Positions 45,101-55,569 are shown, numbered from the stretch's first letter. The stretch is DNA of 64,000 nucleotides from Talinum fruticosum (GCA_021018815.1 JAITYX010000148.1:62001-126000); one strand, 5' to 3'. Made by a program: numbers and translations. The notes: generated by a model not told the origin, from the letters alone.

Positions 45101-48100
45101 CTGTAGATAAGACCTCCATATGCAGAACAAAAAAATAGGGAGATATAGGGTCCCCTTGTCTGAGGCCCCTAGCCCAAGGAAAAAGCCATTAGATTCTCCA
45201 TTAACATTCACAGAATATGTAGGTGTAGAAATACAAACCATCACCAACTGTACAAAAAGAGGGGGAAAAACAAAAGCAACCAAATTATCTTGAAGAAAGG
45301 ACCATTCAACTATATCGTAGGCTTTACAAATATCAATCTTGAGCATATAGTCGACCTTTCATACTGCTTGACTAAATTGTGGGCCAATATCTGTAATAGA
45401 CTTTCCTCTGATAAAGGCAAACGGAATTCTATTTGCAAGGGCTTTAGCAACACCTTTATAAAGCACATTAGACGAGGCAATAGGGTGAAAATCAGTTACC
45501 TTTGTGGCATATATCATCCCCTATAATACCCCAACTAGATTTGAAGAAGCCAGAGGTAAAACCATTTGGCCTGGGGCTTTATTCTCCTCAATACTAAACA
45601 TCGCAACTTTAATCTCCTCATGAGTGAAGGGAGAAATCAACATATCCTGCTGAGCTTGCAATCCAATCCTTATTGAAGGCCTCAACCTCTTGGAACTGCC
45701 CAAAAGGTGTTTATAGAAGTCAACAAAAGCACCAGCAATATTCTCTTTGTGAAGACACATCATGACATACATATCCTCAACCTTATGAATATAGTTTGCC
45801 CTGAACTTCTGTTTGATAATGGCAGGATAAAAGGTACTAATCTGATCACTAAGCTTCAAAAATGTTCCTTTGCTCTCTGCTTCAGAATCCCCACTATAAT
45901 TATTTGGAACTTAGTATGGTCAAGAAGGATAGCAACTTCCTTAGCCTGAAGATCTGCAGACATAGGATCAGCTTGTCATGCATCTTTGTACCTGCACCAA
46001 TTGCATAAATAAAGTCTGAACCTTCTCACTCGCACCCTTAAAATGATCACCATGCAACTGATCTCTTCAACTACTTCAACTTAGTAACTACTTGAAACAT
46101 CTTACGACCATCAAGTGGCTCCTGCCAGTAATCATGAACAAGGCACCTAAACTTGGGATGAGAAGTCCAGACAATCAAAATTTTGAATGGCTTCTTAACA
46201 CCTTGAGAATGGTCATGAACATCCACCCAGATCAAACAATGATCAAAAACTTTTGGAGCCTTGAACTTTACATAGATTGGCCAATCACTCTAAACCCTGT
46301 CTACCTTAGACCAAACTCTCCGCCCATCTTTTTTCTTATTAGTCCGTGTAAAAAAATGACCCATAGCTGGAGCATCACACAAGCCACATCGACCACACAA
46401 TCAACAAACTCATCAGTCTCCCCTTGATCACTAGAAACCTAAGCCAAGTCTCTCATCTTGACACAAAATGACATTGAAGTCAAAAAGGAGAAGCCAAGAA
46501 CAAGTAATAGTTGGAGCCAAAGAATCAATGTCACTCCACAATGACTGCCTTAGAGAGTTAGAATTGAAGGCATAAACAAATGAATTCACACCCTAAACAC
46601 CTCAGACCCTGAAAGGGGTCATTGAGACCCCTCGCATTCCAGCAAAGGATAATCATGTACGAGTAGGTTGGCCTAGAGCCCTACCCATACTATGAGCTTT
46701 ATCATGCTTACTAAGACCTTAGAAGCCCCATTTTCCACCAACAACTGTAACTATTGGAAAGACGAAGAACAGCCGAAGGGCCTGCAGTCGTATTCTGCTG
46801 AGCATATTACAAAGGAGCTGGATCCAGATGAAGGGGAGTAGCCGCTGAGGTCACCTGGAATGAATTCCTCAGAATTCTTAGTTTCTACAAGCTGTTGTTC
46901 TTCGGAAGGACGTTCAGAACCTTGATGCCATTCTATAAAAGTTACTTGTTGAGAGGGAGCTTTCTCTCTAGGATGCTTAGTTGTACCACAATCCTTCTCC
47001 ACATGACCCAATCACTTACACTTATGAAAATAGAATGGAATCCATTCATAATGAACCTCCTGAGCAATCAAATTACCAAAGGGATCACAAATAGGTACTG
47101 TCTAAGGCAGTTCAGCAGACACATCCACTTCAACCGATACTCTAGCATAAGTAATGCGCTTCTTCAAAAGCAGTGCACCTATCAGCAAAGGCTAACAAAT
47201 GGCACTAGCAATCTTGCTGAGACTAGAAGGGGATATCCAACTGAGGAAATGTGACCACGCCGGGATCCTACACATAACATTTTGATCAAATTTAAATTCA
47301 GGAGACCAAGGCTTAAGAACCAAGGTCATATTAGCCACCATCCAAGTACCATCTCTCAAGATAGCCATCATATCCTCGGAATCGAACCTGAACACATACT
47401 AATGAGAAGGGAGGCAAAGCAATTGGGGTCTAGACACAGCACCCCAATGTTTCTCGATGAAGTCTCTCAGAATCTTCAATTTATGCGTAAGTGCAACCAC
47501 TTGACCCACCAAAGGAGATTCCCAAAAGGAGATTTCCTTAGCCACATCATCACCACTGATATTTAGCACTGATATTTACAATTCACTGACCATGAACTAG
47601 ATGACGTTCAACATAATGCAAAGACAAACCTGAGGAGGGATTATGATTACCTTTGAATAAGCCACTAAACGATTTCTTGCCACTACCCACACTGTTGTCT
47701 TTTGGAGGAAGCGCCACCCCAGAATCAGGATTCAGGAACAGTCTCCTGCCTCTGCTACGGGTCAGTAGCCTCCACCTCCTCAGCCTACCTCAATCGACGA
47801 CCACCTTAACCAACTTCCAGAGTTTGAGGGTTTACCAAATCCATGCTCAAGGCTAGTCGAATCACCATAGCGAATCTCTTGATTTCTCACCGGCCACGCT
47901 TCTTAATCTCATTAGCGGCACCGGCGTCAATTAGCTATCGCCATTCAACACAAAGAGAATTCCCCCTATTTCTTATCATATGATAGCGCTATACATAATT
48001 TTTCATTCTATCATCATGAAATATGGTTAGTGTAATATTTGCCAAATTTAAAAGTCCTTAAATAAGCAAAAGTCACTTAGAAAATACTCTAGCATTCTTT

Positions 48101-49234
48101 GGGTCTTTCCGTTTTCCAATACATTTCAAGACGATTAATTTATTTTACTTTGTCTGGCATAAAATTTATATATTGAATTAATTTACTCTAACACGCATAG
48201 TGTGTAAATCAAAGCTAATATTTCTAATTCAATCTATGGATTATGGTGCTCATAAAAATGCAACTGAACATTAATGGGACATGTTTTCATGCTTTTTGTG
48301 TTTATTCTGCTCATAAAGCTTGTCTGCGTGTAAATTTCTATTAACAAATGAAGCGTATGTCTTGATTTTCACTTACTATGCTTCCTTTATTGTAAATAAC
48401 CCTAATATTCAGGTCTGGATATGGATCTTACTCTGCTTTTTTCCTTTTTTGTTGCTTTCATTTGCAGAATGGGTCTCATAATACTCACTTTTGCTTCCCT
48501 CAGGTAAGCCATATGATTCCATTGGTATTTTATAACTTATGTGGGTTTCCATGCACATTTGTATTTCACCTGATAGCAATTGTCATTGTTTTCAAAAGAC
48601 TCTCGATGCAGTGAAGAGAATTTGTCCAAAGCGTGCTCTATTAATTGGAATGACCCATGAATTTGATCACCAAAAGGATAATGCATTTCTTGCTGAGTGG
48701 TCAAGAAGGTATTCCTTTCTTATGGTTTTGATGAATATGATATGGAATGTGTATGCATCACTGCAGTCTTTTAAGTGTTTGTTGGACTGTGTATATATTG
48801 AGGCTAAACTCTTCCTATGACTCGGGAAGAAATTAGATGCAGAAATTGCAACTACTTTATCTAAAATATTCAGTGTTCTAAACCCCAATGCTTTGATAAT
48901 ATGACCATGAATGTCCATAACAGATACGATTTAGTCTCCCCCTTTTTGATGGGGGTAGTATGTTTGTACAAAGTTCTTGCAAAGATATCTCAGCTACCTC
49001 TCCTTTTCCATGTTTTCTCAGCTATTTTTGTTTATTTATTCGTTTTTAGGGCCTCCGAAACTGCCCCTGAGGCATGAGGCCAGAACAAGATTCCAGATTA
49101 TGTGTTAGCCTCCACATTTTGATTGAGTCTTTAGTTGATATATCCGTCATGTATTGGGCATTTGACTTTATATCAGGGAAGGTATTCCTATTCAGCTGGC
49201 ACATGATGGTCTAAGAGTCTCCATAGATCTTTAG
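24162..49234 (+). CDS. Metallo-beta-lactamase-fold hydrolase (PhnP / C777.06c-like), nine coding exons
   Basis: Exons: 24162-24331, 26383-26518, 29701-29828, 30482-30629, 30748-30853, 37731-37789, 48468-48503, 48599-48708, 49177-49234 (TAG at 49232). All eight introns are GT-AG and the phases agree, giving 316 residues without a stop. Seen: [12 protein letters not shown] near the N-terminus, then CPVC (a possible zinc pair); [22 protein letters not shown] (metal-binding HxHxD, the usual final His replaced by Ala); [32 protein letters not shown]; and a C-terminal QLAHDGL with the last metal-ligand-type His. This order is that of the plant family annotated as 'putative hydrolase C777.06c', related to bacterial phosphodiesterase PhnP. 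The natural substrate is not known. No signal peptide or membrane segment is evident, so a soluble location is inferred. Introns 5 (6.9 kb) and 6 (10.7 kb) are inflated by transposons. Exon borders are deduced, not transcript-confirmed. Confidence 0.9.
24332..26382 (+). other. Intron 1 of the hydrolase gene
   Basis: Donor GTGATC after AATTACAG; acceptor GATGTCCAG. About 2.05 kb, AT-rich. Short ORFs on both strands were inspected and none is supported. No transposon remains are recognised. Confidence 0.75.
28396..28960 (-). repeat. LTR-derived repeat with primer-binding remnant
   Basis: GCTCTGATACCAATTTAATA at 28396 is the complement of a Met-tRNA primer-binding site, so the LTR lies to its right on the minus strand. 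The purine-rich GAAGGAAAGGAAGG block and the AATAGGAAACTAAATTTTA block also occur, diverged, at 34611, 35553 and 36886-37400. The right border is uncertain. Confidence 0.5.
28985..29400 (-). pseudogene. LINE 3'-end relic
   Basis: The minus strand gives a stretch ending [10 protein letters not shown] then TTYKERIV, matching the W-x-x-VP-x-x-x-x-W-x-x-W-x-ERN block near the end of plant L1-type polyproteins (after zf-RVT), followed by FQDF and a non-coding tail TATTCTCGTATTTTCCCC. Stops are present. Only this fragment remains in intron 2. Confidence 0.45.
29829..30481 (+). other. Intron 3 of the hydrolase gene
   Basis: Donor GTAAGA after ATGAGTAG, acceptor CCTGGCAG. T-rich, 653 bases, without repeats recognised. 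Confidence 0.85.
31230..32480. other. Unassigned block in intron 5 with RTE-like tail
   Basis: It begins after an A15 run near 31242 with TTTGACGCCCTTGTACTTC and contains a 130-codon minus-strand ORF (32317-31925), Ser/Leu-rich and without known motifs. Near the right end, CAACTCCCATTGTGGGTTTTGC (32410-32430) resembles the 3' tail of the RTE at 35640-35665. The block might be a retroposed piece; identity unknown. Confidence 0.3.
33240..33550 (+). repeat. LTR-derived repeat, plus orientation
   Basis: It shares TAATAAGATTTAGTTNCCTATT, TTGCATGTCTTAGGTTATT and CACCCATAATCGA with the copies at 35205-35550 and (inverted) 36899-37400. It ends in a pyrimidine-rich tail before CCTGATCTC. Confidence 0.6.
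34611..34760 (-). repeat. LTR-derived repeat end with primer-binding remnant
   Basis: GTGATACCAAGTTGATAAAG then a purine-rich block, matching the layout at 28396 and 35553: complement of a Met-tRNA primer-binding site followed by an LTR end on the minus strand. Only about 150 bases can be traced. Confidence 0.5.
35205..35636. repeat. Head-to-head LTR-derived repeats
   Basis: 35205-35550 is a plus-orientation copy of the 33240 repeat, ending in CCCTTTCCCTTTTTCG. Directly after, TAATACCAAGTTGATGGAG starts a minus-orientation copy that runs to 35636 and resumes at 36899 beyond the RTE insertion. The abutting opposite orientations point to nested or rearranged copies. Confidence 0.55.
35637..36884 (-). 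mobile_element. 5'-truncated RTE-type LINE
   Basis: The minus strand starts in [21 protein letters not shown] (36880-36826, with the catalytic FADD), then [21 protein letters not shown] (36640-36597) and [17 protein letters not shown] (about 36540-36490), all RTE-clade blocks. It ends with a non-coding tail GGAGTTGTTGT, the usual plant RTE 3' end. TCATTCAATATTCT flanks both sides (35623-35636 and 36885-36898), a perfect 14-bp duplication. Frameshifts after 36480 break the C-terminus. Confidence 0.88.
36899..37400 (-). repeat. LTR-derived repeat with internal tandem duplication
   Basis: Continuation of the minus-orientation copy interrupted by the RTE. The reverse complement contains TTGCATGTCCTAGGTTATTG and TTCACC as in the plus copies. 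A 128-base period is duplicated (unit starts TTGAATTGGA at 37061 and 37189), each unit carrying AAACTAAATCTTATTAAAAA. Confidence 0.6.
38067..38089. repeat. (CA)n microsatellite
   Basis: About eleven AC units preceded by a C-rich run and followed by AAGAAAAAG. Confidence 0.95.
39339..39530 (+). repeat. MULE 2 left terminal inverted repeat
   Basis: It starts GAGTCCTCAGATATATTTG and extends through GGGCCCACAAAAAGTGG to TTTCATTTTGGGCAG. It is complementary to 42765-42954 with few differences. Confidence 0.92.
39750..39986 (+). pseudogene. GRF-type zinc-finger ORF of MULE 2, one in-frame stop
   Basis: The frame [18 protein letters not shown] continues to a GRF finger: [20 protein letters not shown], then RFARCEV, an in-frame TGA near 39894, and [13 protein letters not shown]. 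The C-x-C ... NPGR-RF-x-x-C ... C-x-[YF]-F-x-W-[VI] pattern is complete across the stop, and a final TGA is at 39984. Position and orientation match the GRF ORF of MULE 1: just inside the left TIR, facing mudrA. The 78-codon length also matches. The stop could be recent decay or an unrecognised splice. Confidence 0.7.
40000..41020. other. MULE 2 non-coding middle
   Basis: AT-rich DNA between the convergent ORFs with repeated words such as AGCATTGAAG and CATTGAGCA around 40580-40850. No reading frame is supported. The missing transposase catalytic domain would be expected here. Confidence 0.4.
41023..41903 (-). pseudogene. MULE 2 mudrA remnant: acidic linker and DNA-binding domain
   Basis: Minus strand: an acidic stretch (41900-41710, [20 protein letters not shown]), a basic/Ser stretch (41703-41520) and the MuDR N-terminal DNA-binding domain [18 protein letters not shown] ... 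[19 protein letters not shown] ... QIKTL (41490-41300). Instead of the catalytic core, a short tail [20 protein letters not shown] (about 41195-41140) of C-terminal character follows beyond a probable intron. DDE and SWIM domains are absent. Confidence 0.75.
42765..42954 (-). repeat. MULE 2 right terminal inverted repeat
   Basis: The reverse complement of 39339-39530, ending CCGAGGACTC before the TCATAAGTAA duplication. Confidence 0.92.
44026..46570 (-). pseudogene. L1 ORF2 remnants: endonuclease, RT, zf-RVT, intron 6
   Basis: 46350-46090: endonuclease end ([28 protein letters not shown] and similar). 45859-45540: RT start with [17 protein letters not shown], the degenerate KAPGPDG motif. 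45346-45100: [17 protein letters not shown], the conserved RT block with Asp. 44810-44570: [20 protein letters not shown]. 44217-44026: zf-[18 protein letters not shown] ... [20 protein letters not shown]. Many frameshifts; not functional. Confidence 0.82.
46751..47700 (-). pseudogene. L1 ORF1 (DUF4283 and zinc knuckle), intron 6
   Basis: Minus strand: [19 protein letters not shown] then [17 protein letters not shown] (47400-47295), the core of the plant LINE ORF1 nucleic-acid-binding domain DUF4283. [14 protein letters not shown] (about 47150-47110) and a CCHC-like LGHVEKDC (about 47015-46985) follow, then an acidic Ser-rich tail. Three or more breaks. Confidence 0.75.
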
Positions 49235-49560
49235 TTGATGAGGTAAGCTTATTCCTGTGTTGAAAATTGATCTCCGCTTACCCGTTTTTTCAATCAATGC
49301 AACTTAGACACAAGTGAACAAGTGCTTACTGTTTTCTTCTTTTATCAGGCAATTTGATGTTCCCTTCAAGTCACTGGCACTGGCAATTGGATTGCTTGTG
49401 CCTAAACATTCATCATATTCAAATTCAATTTTGAATGAATCTGAAGAGGGACTCTAAAGATTTTTGTGCTCGTCGAATTTAGCCATTCTTTTACCCCTCA
49501 CCTTTGTTGGGTGTTACCTATTTACTCTGAGGGGGTAATGTCACTTTCTTTCAGGTTGAT
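49235..49560 (+). other. 3' UTR of the hydrolase gene with a probable intron
   Basis: Eight bases after the stop, GTAAGCTTATT (49243) reads as a splice donor and TTCTTTTATCAG (ending 49348) as an acceptor, leaving the rest of the UTR from 49349. The stop is too close to the junction (8 nt) to trigger junction-dependent decay under the usual 50-nt rule. No clear AATAAA was found; the UTR end is approximate. Confidence 0.5.
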
Positions 49561-50380
49561 CTAGTAACACTAGTCATGTATACGAACCAATTTTCGATAA
49601 CTAGAATTGGACAATTTTCATTGTCTATAGAGCTTCTGAAAGTATTGAGATTCATTAGTGTTTTCATTTTTCAAGTATCATCTGTCCATGCTTTTGGGGG
49701 CAATGTGATCAATCTTCTCTTATTAGCTCTTCATGCCAGACATAAGTTTAACTTCTCGGTCTCAGTAACGGATGGATGATCTTAGGCGTATCAATATGGA
49801 TTTGGGTCCTCGATAGTTATAAAGATGCTTTTAAAGCTGAACTCCATGAAAATATTTTGTAAAGATGTTTTAGAGTTGAAGTCCATGAAAACCGGACCTC
49901 TTTTCTTTTTTTTTTTTGGTATCTCATCGATGAACCTCCAAAAAGAGGTGATTAAGCCAGATAAAACGTTAAGTTGATTAGCCCAATTGCATCAAATTCA
50001 CTAATCGACCTCAATGTCACCTCCAAATCATCGTGTCATATCTAATGCACTTTTGGATACATTTGGAGATGCACTTTTGGATATATTTGGAGTTTCTTCT
50101 TCGTAATGCCAAACTACCTATAATGACGAATAAGTCACAAGAAAACCATTCTATGCAATTATTTTTTATTTCTGGAAGGAGAGGGATGAGGTATGGCTGT
50201 TCACAAGTCACAACAAATCCTTGGACTGTCTTGATGGGTAGCACCATACAATCTAAGACTTTTCTTTTTCTTTTTCTTTTTTTTTCTTTCTTCTAAACAA
50301 AGGGTAAAGAGTGCAACTTCCCCTCCTCACATGAACTTTCCTTTATACATACTAATGATAACATAGATAGAATCTTTGAG
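49561..50380. other. Intergenic, no gene recognised
   Basis: AT-rich. T-rich runs at 49905-49917 and 50262-50290. A near-duplicate GATGCTTTTAAAGCTGAACTCCATGAAAA / GATGTTTTAGAGTTGAAGTCCATGAAAA (49830-49890) is a small local tandem repeat. Nothing else seen. Confidence 0.5.
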
Positions 50381-50382
50381 GA

Positions 50383-50990
50383 TTTTTTTTTTTTTACATT
50401 GATAGATGTTTAATAAGTTTAGATAACTCTTCTCGTAAGAATTCCGCCTAAATTGTCATCGGACAAAATAAAGCAGGGGGCCAAACAACAACTCCAAACA
50501 GTTGGGTTAGTAACAGAGAGCTCAAAATGGGCTAACCAATCTACATTACAAATAGTTTCTCTAAAAATTTGCGTGATCGAAAACTTGCTCAAAAGGAGGT
50601 CGATGTCTTTGGTGATGAAATCAATTTGCCATAGTGGTTGGAATTTCCTTTTATCCCGTCAATAATAAATTTCGCTGTGACCTTCAATATATAGATTCCG
50701 ATGGCTTGCTTTAAGTGTTTCCTGCAACCTAAATCTTAGAGCACATACTTCTACAATCAAAATAGAAATGGAACCAAGGTTGGAATTTCCTACACTTAAT
50801 AGGTTCCCATTATCGTCCCATATAATGAATCTTATAGTTGCATTATTGTTGATAAATGATCCGCCAAAATTTAGTTTGACATATCTTCCTGGCGGTTTAT
50901 CCCATCTAACGAGGTGAATTTGCTTTTCCTTATGTTGGTGGAGGTTACCATAAAATCCCATTGGAGAATATCTTAACCTTGTCTTCCTTT
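50383..50990 (-). pseudogene. 5'-truncated LINE: RNase H and poly-A tail
   Basis: From 50961 the minus strand gives VRWDKPPGRYVKLNFGGSF, IIWDDNGNLLSVG, VCALRFRLQETL and NLYIEGHSEI: the plant RNase H domain (RVT_3) with catalytic Asp replaced by Gly in NFGGS (normally NFDGS). After a stop, SITQIFREIICNVDWLAHF matches the domain end. A 13-base T run at 50383-50395 is the poly-A tail on the minus strand. Only the 3' end of a LINE is left. Confidence 0.72.
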
Positions 50991-50999
50991 ATACAAATG

Positions 51000-53900
51000 C
51001 TCTAATCATAATCCTGATGACGTTGTAGGCTTCACTTTTGAAGACAACTTTTCAACAAAAATTAATGTTCATCTTTAAAAGGATGAATTAATGTTCTATG
51101 CGCTTAACATTTAAAAAAAGGGTAAGAAGTGCAACTCGCTGAGCCCTTATCCTAAAAAGCTAGAGTGGTAAGGGGAAGAAGGGATATACAGAACAAACCT
51201 GTGTGAACTAGAATTACAACAAAAATCCTTGGACTATGAATGGATTAGCGATTTAGCACCATAAAAGCTTAATACTGTCTTTTGGATTAGTGGTTGATAT
51301 AATTAGATGTGTTGATATATTCTTACAACTCTTTAGTACCTTCACTTAGATAACCTAACATAAATAACGGGAACGGTAGACTTGGCAACACATACCGATC
51401 CAAGATCTCAAACAACCTCTAATCTATATCCAACCCCACAATCAAACTAGCTTATTCGAAAGGGGACCCGAAACCCAAATTTGACACGACCCAACCGAGT
51501 TTAACCTGAAATTTTGTACAAAATTGCGTCTTTTTTGTAACTAATTAATTGTACATTTGTACCAAACATTAACCGACCCAAATTAAAGTCATGTTGAATC
51601 AAAAATTACCTAACTAGTGTCCGAATCAAACGGAAATGTAGTCAGCCCAAAACATAATGCAATCTGAATTAATTTTAACTCATACCCGAACTAAACGATC
51701 CGTTTACCAAGTCTAATCGAAGAGGATAAGTTCGTACATAAAATTATTCAAATTTATATATAAAAATATGAGATTTATATATAAAAAGTACATAACTAAT
51801 TTATGACATGTACTCCAATCTAAGGGGACAATAATTCCGCAAGCATTCAGGTACATTTTCAAAAGGGATATCATCTTCAAAGGCCGTACATCATACAAGA
51901 GAAGGGAGAGGAGGAGAAGATTCTTTTTTGATCACTTGGACTTGTTCCTTTGCTATGCATGTGACATTGGTCTCATCCACAACACATGGAAAATAAGCCT
52001 CATAATTGTTCATCTAACAAAAATGGGGGAAAAATTCCTTTCATACTTGTCAATGAATTAAAAACGAATGTCTAAAGTCAAAATTTGGTAGTAGTTGAGT
52101 CAACAATTTCGTCCAAATGTGAAAGGGAAGAACTTGATGGAAATAAAAGAGGAGAGGGGACACAATTTAATAACTTATGGACTACATTTTGGAATATCCA
52201 AACTTTTTTTTTTTTCCTTCGTATCAAAGAAAATTAATTTCTTTTCCCCCTTGTAAACGCATGGTTAAAAAGGGAATATAAATATTGTTTGAATAGTTTT
52301 CTAGTAGCATTAAACATGGAAATATTTTCAAATTCGTGGCACTGAAATTAACTCATATTTGACCTAATCTATCATGTAGTTGTTAATTAATATAAATATA
52401 TACAAATTGCTTATGTTTTCCCTACAAGTAAAAAGTAATACTCCAGTATAATCCAACACTAAACCTAAAGTATAATGTACTCTTAATTTATGACCATAGC
52501 TTTATTCACCGATGTTTATATAAATGAATGTCAATTAAATTAATTAATAAAGTTTTTAGAGTTTTGTCAAAATTCGAACTTTAATCCTGTATACATTGAC
52601 CTCTACGATGCAACCAAAAATCTCCAGGGAATGTCATGTATTGTTTTTATCTTTTTTGTGCTTTTGTCAGTAAATACTTGTTAGTGTATGTTTGGTATGT
52701 GGGCATACATATATACAGTGCAAATGTATGTGTCACTTACCTTTTTTTTTTCTTTTTTGGTAATGAGTAGGTAAATGTAAGTTATGACGTTTACTAACTA
52801 CTTTCAATTATGAGTTATAAGAGTACTTATATGCTTATGTGTTTGTGTCCTAACCATGTACATCAGATGGTATAAAGAAATAATCTTTGTACCTTGAACG
52901 TATATGTTATGCAACATAAATATATACAACTCTACTATAAATATGTACATATAATGAGAAATATTTACAGATTTGGTAAGAGAATCTCTTTCCCAAAAAG
53001 AGATTCGGGTTCAAATTTTTCGAATATAAGATTTATTCCCTTCATTTCAAAGGCAACTCTTTTACGTATCCTTGTTATGGACTCCTTATCTTTCAAAATA
53101 GAAATATGGACTAGTATGATCATTAAAAATAATATGCGTATATAAATATTTGTGAAAGTATGTGCTTCTGAATGTGCATAATGTATATGCTATATAGCGA
53201 GGGGAAGGAATTATATTGCTAAAAAATAAATAATTGGGCTCAAGTTTGAATAACCTTGAAGCATAACAAACACCTAACTAGCTCCGGCAGAGAAGGATGT
53301 GGCTCAAAGCTACAAATTTTAATAATTCTTTTTAAATTGATTAGTAGGTACTTTTTTTTTTAAAAATGGAATTGAATTCTATGTATATAGTTATATTACA
53401 CTACATATTCATATAGATATGTGTCTATAATGATAATTACACTACAATTGTTTTTTGATATTCATATTCAATTGTTTATATAACCTATTTTCTATTTCTC
53501 ACTTTTGTATTTATAGAATTAGCATTGTGAGATAGTTTTTTATTGATTATGATTTAGATTTTTAGTTAGTTATGGGAATCTTTAAATTCCTGCAACTTCT
53601 TTTACCTAAATTCTTCGTTAATTAGTTAAGTTACTATAATCCATTTAAATGAGAGGTCTTTCACAAAACTTAAATTCAAAATTTTTTTCTAAGAGATCAA
53701 AACATATTTTGAATTATGTAAACTAATCAAGGTTGATTGAATTCTTCATTGTATGTATGAGAGTACATATTGGCTTTTAGGCTTTCTATTTGGATTTTTC
53801 TTTTTCTTTTTTTGTTTTAGGTTGGGGGGTGCCTATGGTTAGTAGTATAGGACCTAAGATGATGAGCACAAAAAGGCTTGATTGGCAACCCATTACATAT

Positions 53901-54815
53901 CTTCTTTTTATGAAAGACATATGATTAAGACACATATGATTAGGGTAAAGACCCATAAAATTAGTCAAAAGAAGCTTAGCTCGATTGTTAACCCTGTTGC
54001 TTTTTCCTAGGACGAGGGGTATCTCTTGGTTTCATCTTTTAGTAAAAGGGGTGCCTATGGTTAGTGGGGCAAGGGGTCTTTTGTTGGGGTTTGGAGCCTA
54101 AATAATGGATTAGGGATGTTTTTATACTCCTAATTACTTTGGGCAGTGTGATCACATGCTCATCAGTTTTTAGCATTCCAATCCAATTATTGGGTTAAAT
54201 GGTCTACAAACCCCTCATCCTCCTATGAATTGGCAGTTGGAGTTGTATATCGCTGGGGAAACAATCACCAGGGGGTGGTCAAGTGAAAACTGATCTATCT
54301 TCTGTTTCTCCTTCTTTCTCTTGTCCCTCTCTCTTTTTTCCAAGACGGACGCTTGTCCCTCTCTCTTTTTCCAAGACGGATCCACGTCCAAGTTTATTGA
54401 TGTCTATGGGCACTATAATCCGAAAAAAACTCTAAAAATTTATAAAATTTTAAAAGAATCAGATTGAAAGAAGGTCACCACTGTACAAAATTTTCAGATG
54501 TGTCCCTACATCTTTCTTTTATGTCATCCCTCACCTGGCTTGGTTATCCTCATGACCCCCATTAGATACAGGGGCAGAACCCCCCCAATTTTTGGAAATT
54601 ACTTTTTTATAAAAATCTATAAAAATTAAATAGGGAAAATAAATAATTTTTTAAGAAAGTTATTTTCATAATTTTCAACTCTGGAAGTAAAATGAATTTT
54701 CATAACCATTATTTAGTATAAGGTAAAATTACATAATTATTGTATAAAATTATTATTTTTTACATAATATTTTGAACATATCTTATAATAGTTTAATAAA
54801 TTAGGATGGAAAAAG
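51000..54815. other. AT-rich intergenic DNA, nothing recognised
   Basis: 3.8 kb without a supported ORF. Noted: GGGGTGCCTATGGTTAGT at 53826 and 54048 (direct repeat 222 bases apart), and a local tandem copy of CTTGTCCCTCTCTCTTTTTCCAAGACGG at 54317-54379. A word resembling 50301 (GGGTAAAGAGTGCAACT) recurs at 51120. Nothing points to a gene. Confidence 0.5.
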
Positions 54816-54858
54816 TTTTTCTTTTTTGATAGTAAACTAGGTAATTTCATTTTTTAAA

Positions 54859-55569
54859 CTAGAGGCTTATCCTCTTCAACGATAGACATAATAGTGTCCG
54901 AGTATTCTTCAATCTAGATGTACTCATTACCCAAAAGGAGACCCATTTTGGCCAACTCATGGGTTGCCTTATTGCAAAGTTTACTAGTAAATCCAAAAGC
55001 AACAAAAGATAAGGACGAGCATATATTAATTGCTCTGTCTGGGAAAATGTTGGCGTAAGAAAGACGGCTAGTTCCCGTACTAAGGGCTTGGGCAATGGCC
55101 ATGTTGTTGGTTTCCACGTGGAGTCTTCAAAACCGGTGTCTCTTGCAATTCTCAAACCGAAATCCAGTGCATCCGCTTCAGCAGTTTCTACATCCCATCT
55201 TGCCTCGACTCTCTTGTATCCAGCTACCATCATTTCTCCCTTGGCGTTTCGATGATAAAAACCCATGCCTCTTTGTCCCTTCAGAGTTGGTCATTGCGTC
55301 GGTGTTGAGTTTATAGTCCTCCATGGGCGGGTGCACCTATTTCCTTTGAATTGTAACACCTTTGTTTCCATTACTCTTCGTCCCCTCTTCCGCCTCAACA
55401 AATTAGTTCCACCCGTCCTATAGATAGGTGAGCCAAAGATGAATCTCAGTCTTCTTCTCCTCAAAGACTCGGTAGTTAAGCGCCTTCCATAAACCCCAGC
55501 CAAGGTCGGTAGCAAACCACCAGCTTTCTCATCCACCTTCTCGAGTTCCTCTATGCACCACTCGCCCAA
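54859..55569 (-). pseudogene. C-terminal RNase H of the right LINE
   Basis: Across frames: EDYKLNTDAMTNSEG (about 55320-55275, first Asp), GFYHRNAKGEMMVAGYKRVE, ETAEADALDFGLRIARDTGF (55200-55130, catalytic Glu), then VETNNMAIAQAL (about 55120-55085; the usual Asp is Asn) and FTSKLCNKATHELAKMG (54985-54945). This is the RVT_3 RNase H found downstream of zf-RVT in one plant L1 group. Frameshifts near 55290 and 55120. Confidence 0.8.

Larger units (their letters stand above)
43720..47950 (-). mobile_element. L1-type LINE, nearly full length but decayed
   Basis: Minus-strand order 5' to 3': leader and ORF1 (about 47950-46740), endonuclease remains (about 46570-45960), RT (about 45860-44560), zf-RVT (about 44217-44026), a 3' tail ending CCCAAAAAAAAG at 43730-43720. 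A poly-A tail on the minus strand fits target-primed insertion. Frequent stops and frameshifts. I did not find matching target duplications, and the 5' border is approximate. It lies antisense inside intron 6 of the hydrolase gene. Confidence 0.82.
37790..48467 (+). other. Intron 6 of the hydrolase gene, transposon-laden
   Basis: Donor GTCAGA after CTATACAAG; acceptor TTCATTTGCAG. 10.7 kb holding MULE 2 (39339-42954) and an L1 (about 43720-47950). 37790-39328 has a CA microsatellite and otherwise nothing recognised; 42965-43719 and 47951-48467 are AT-rich without recognisable content. Confidence 0.8.
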
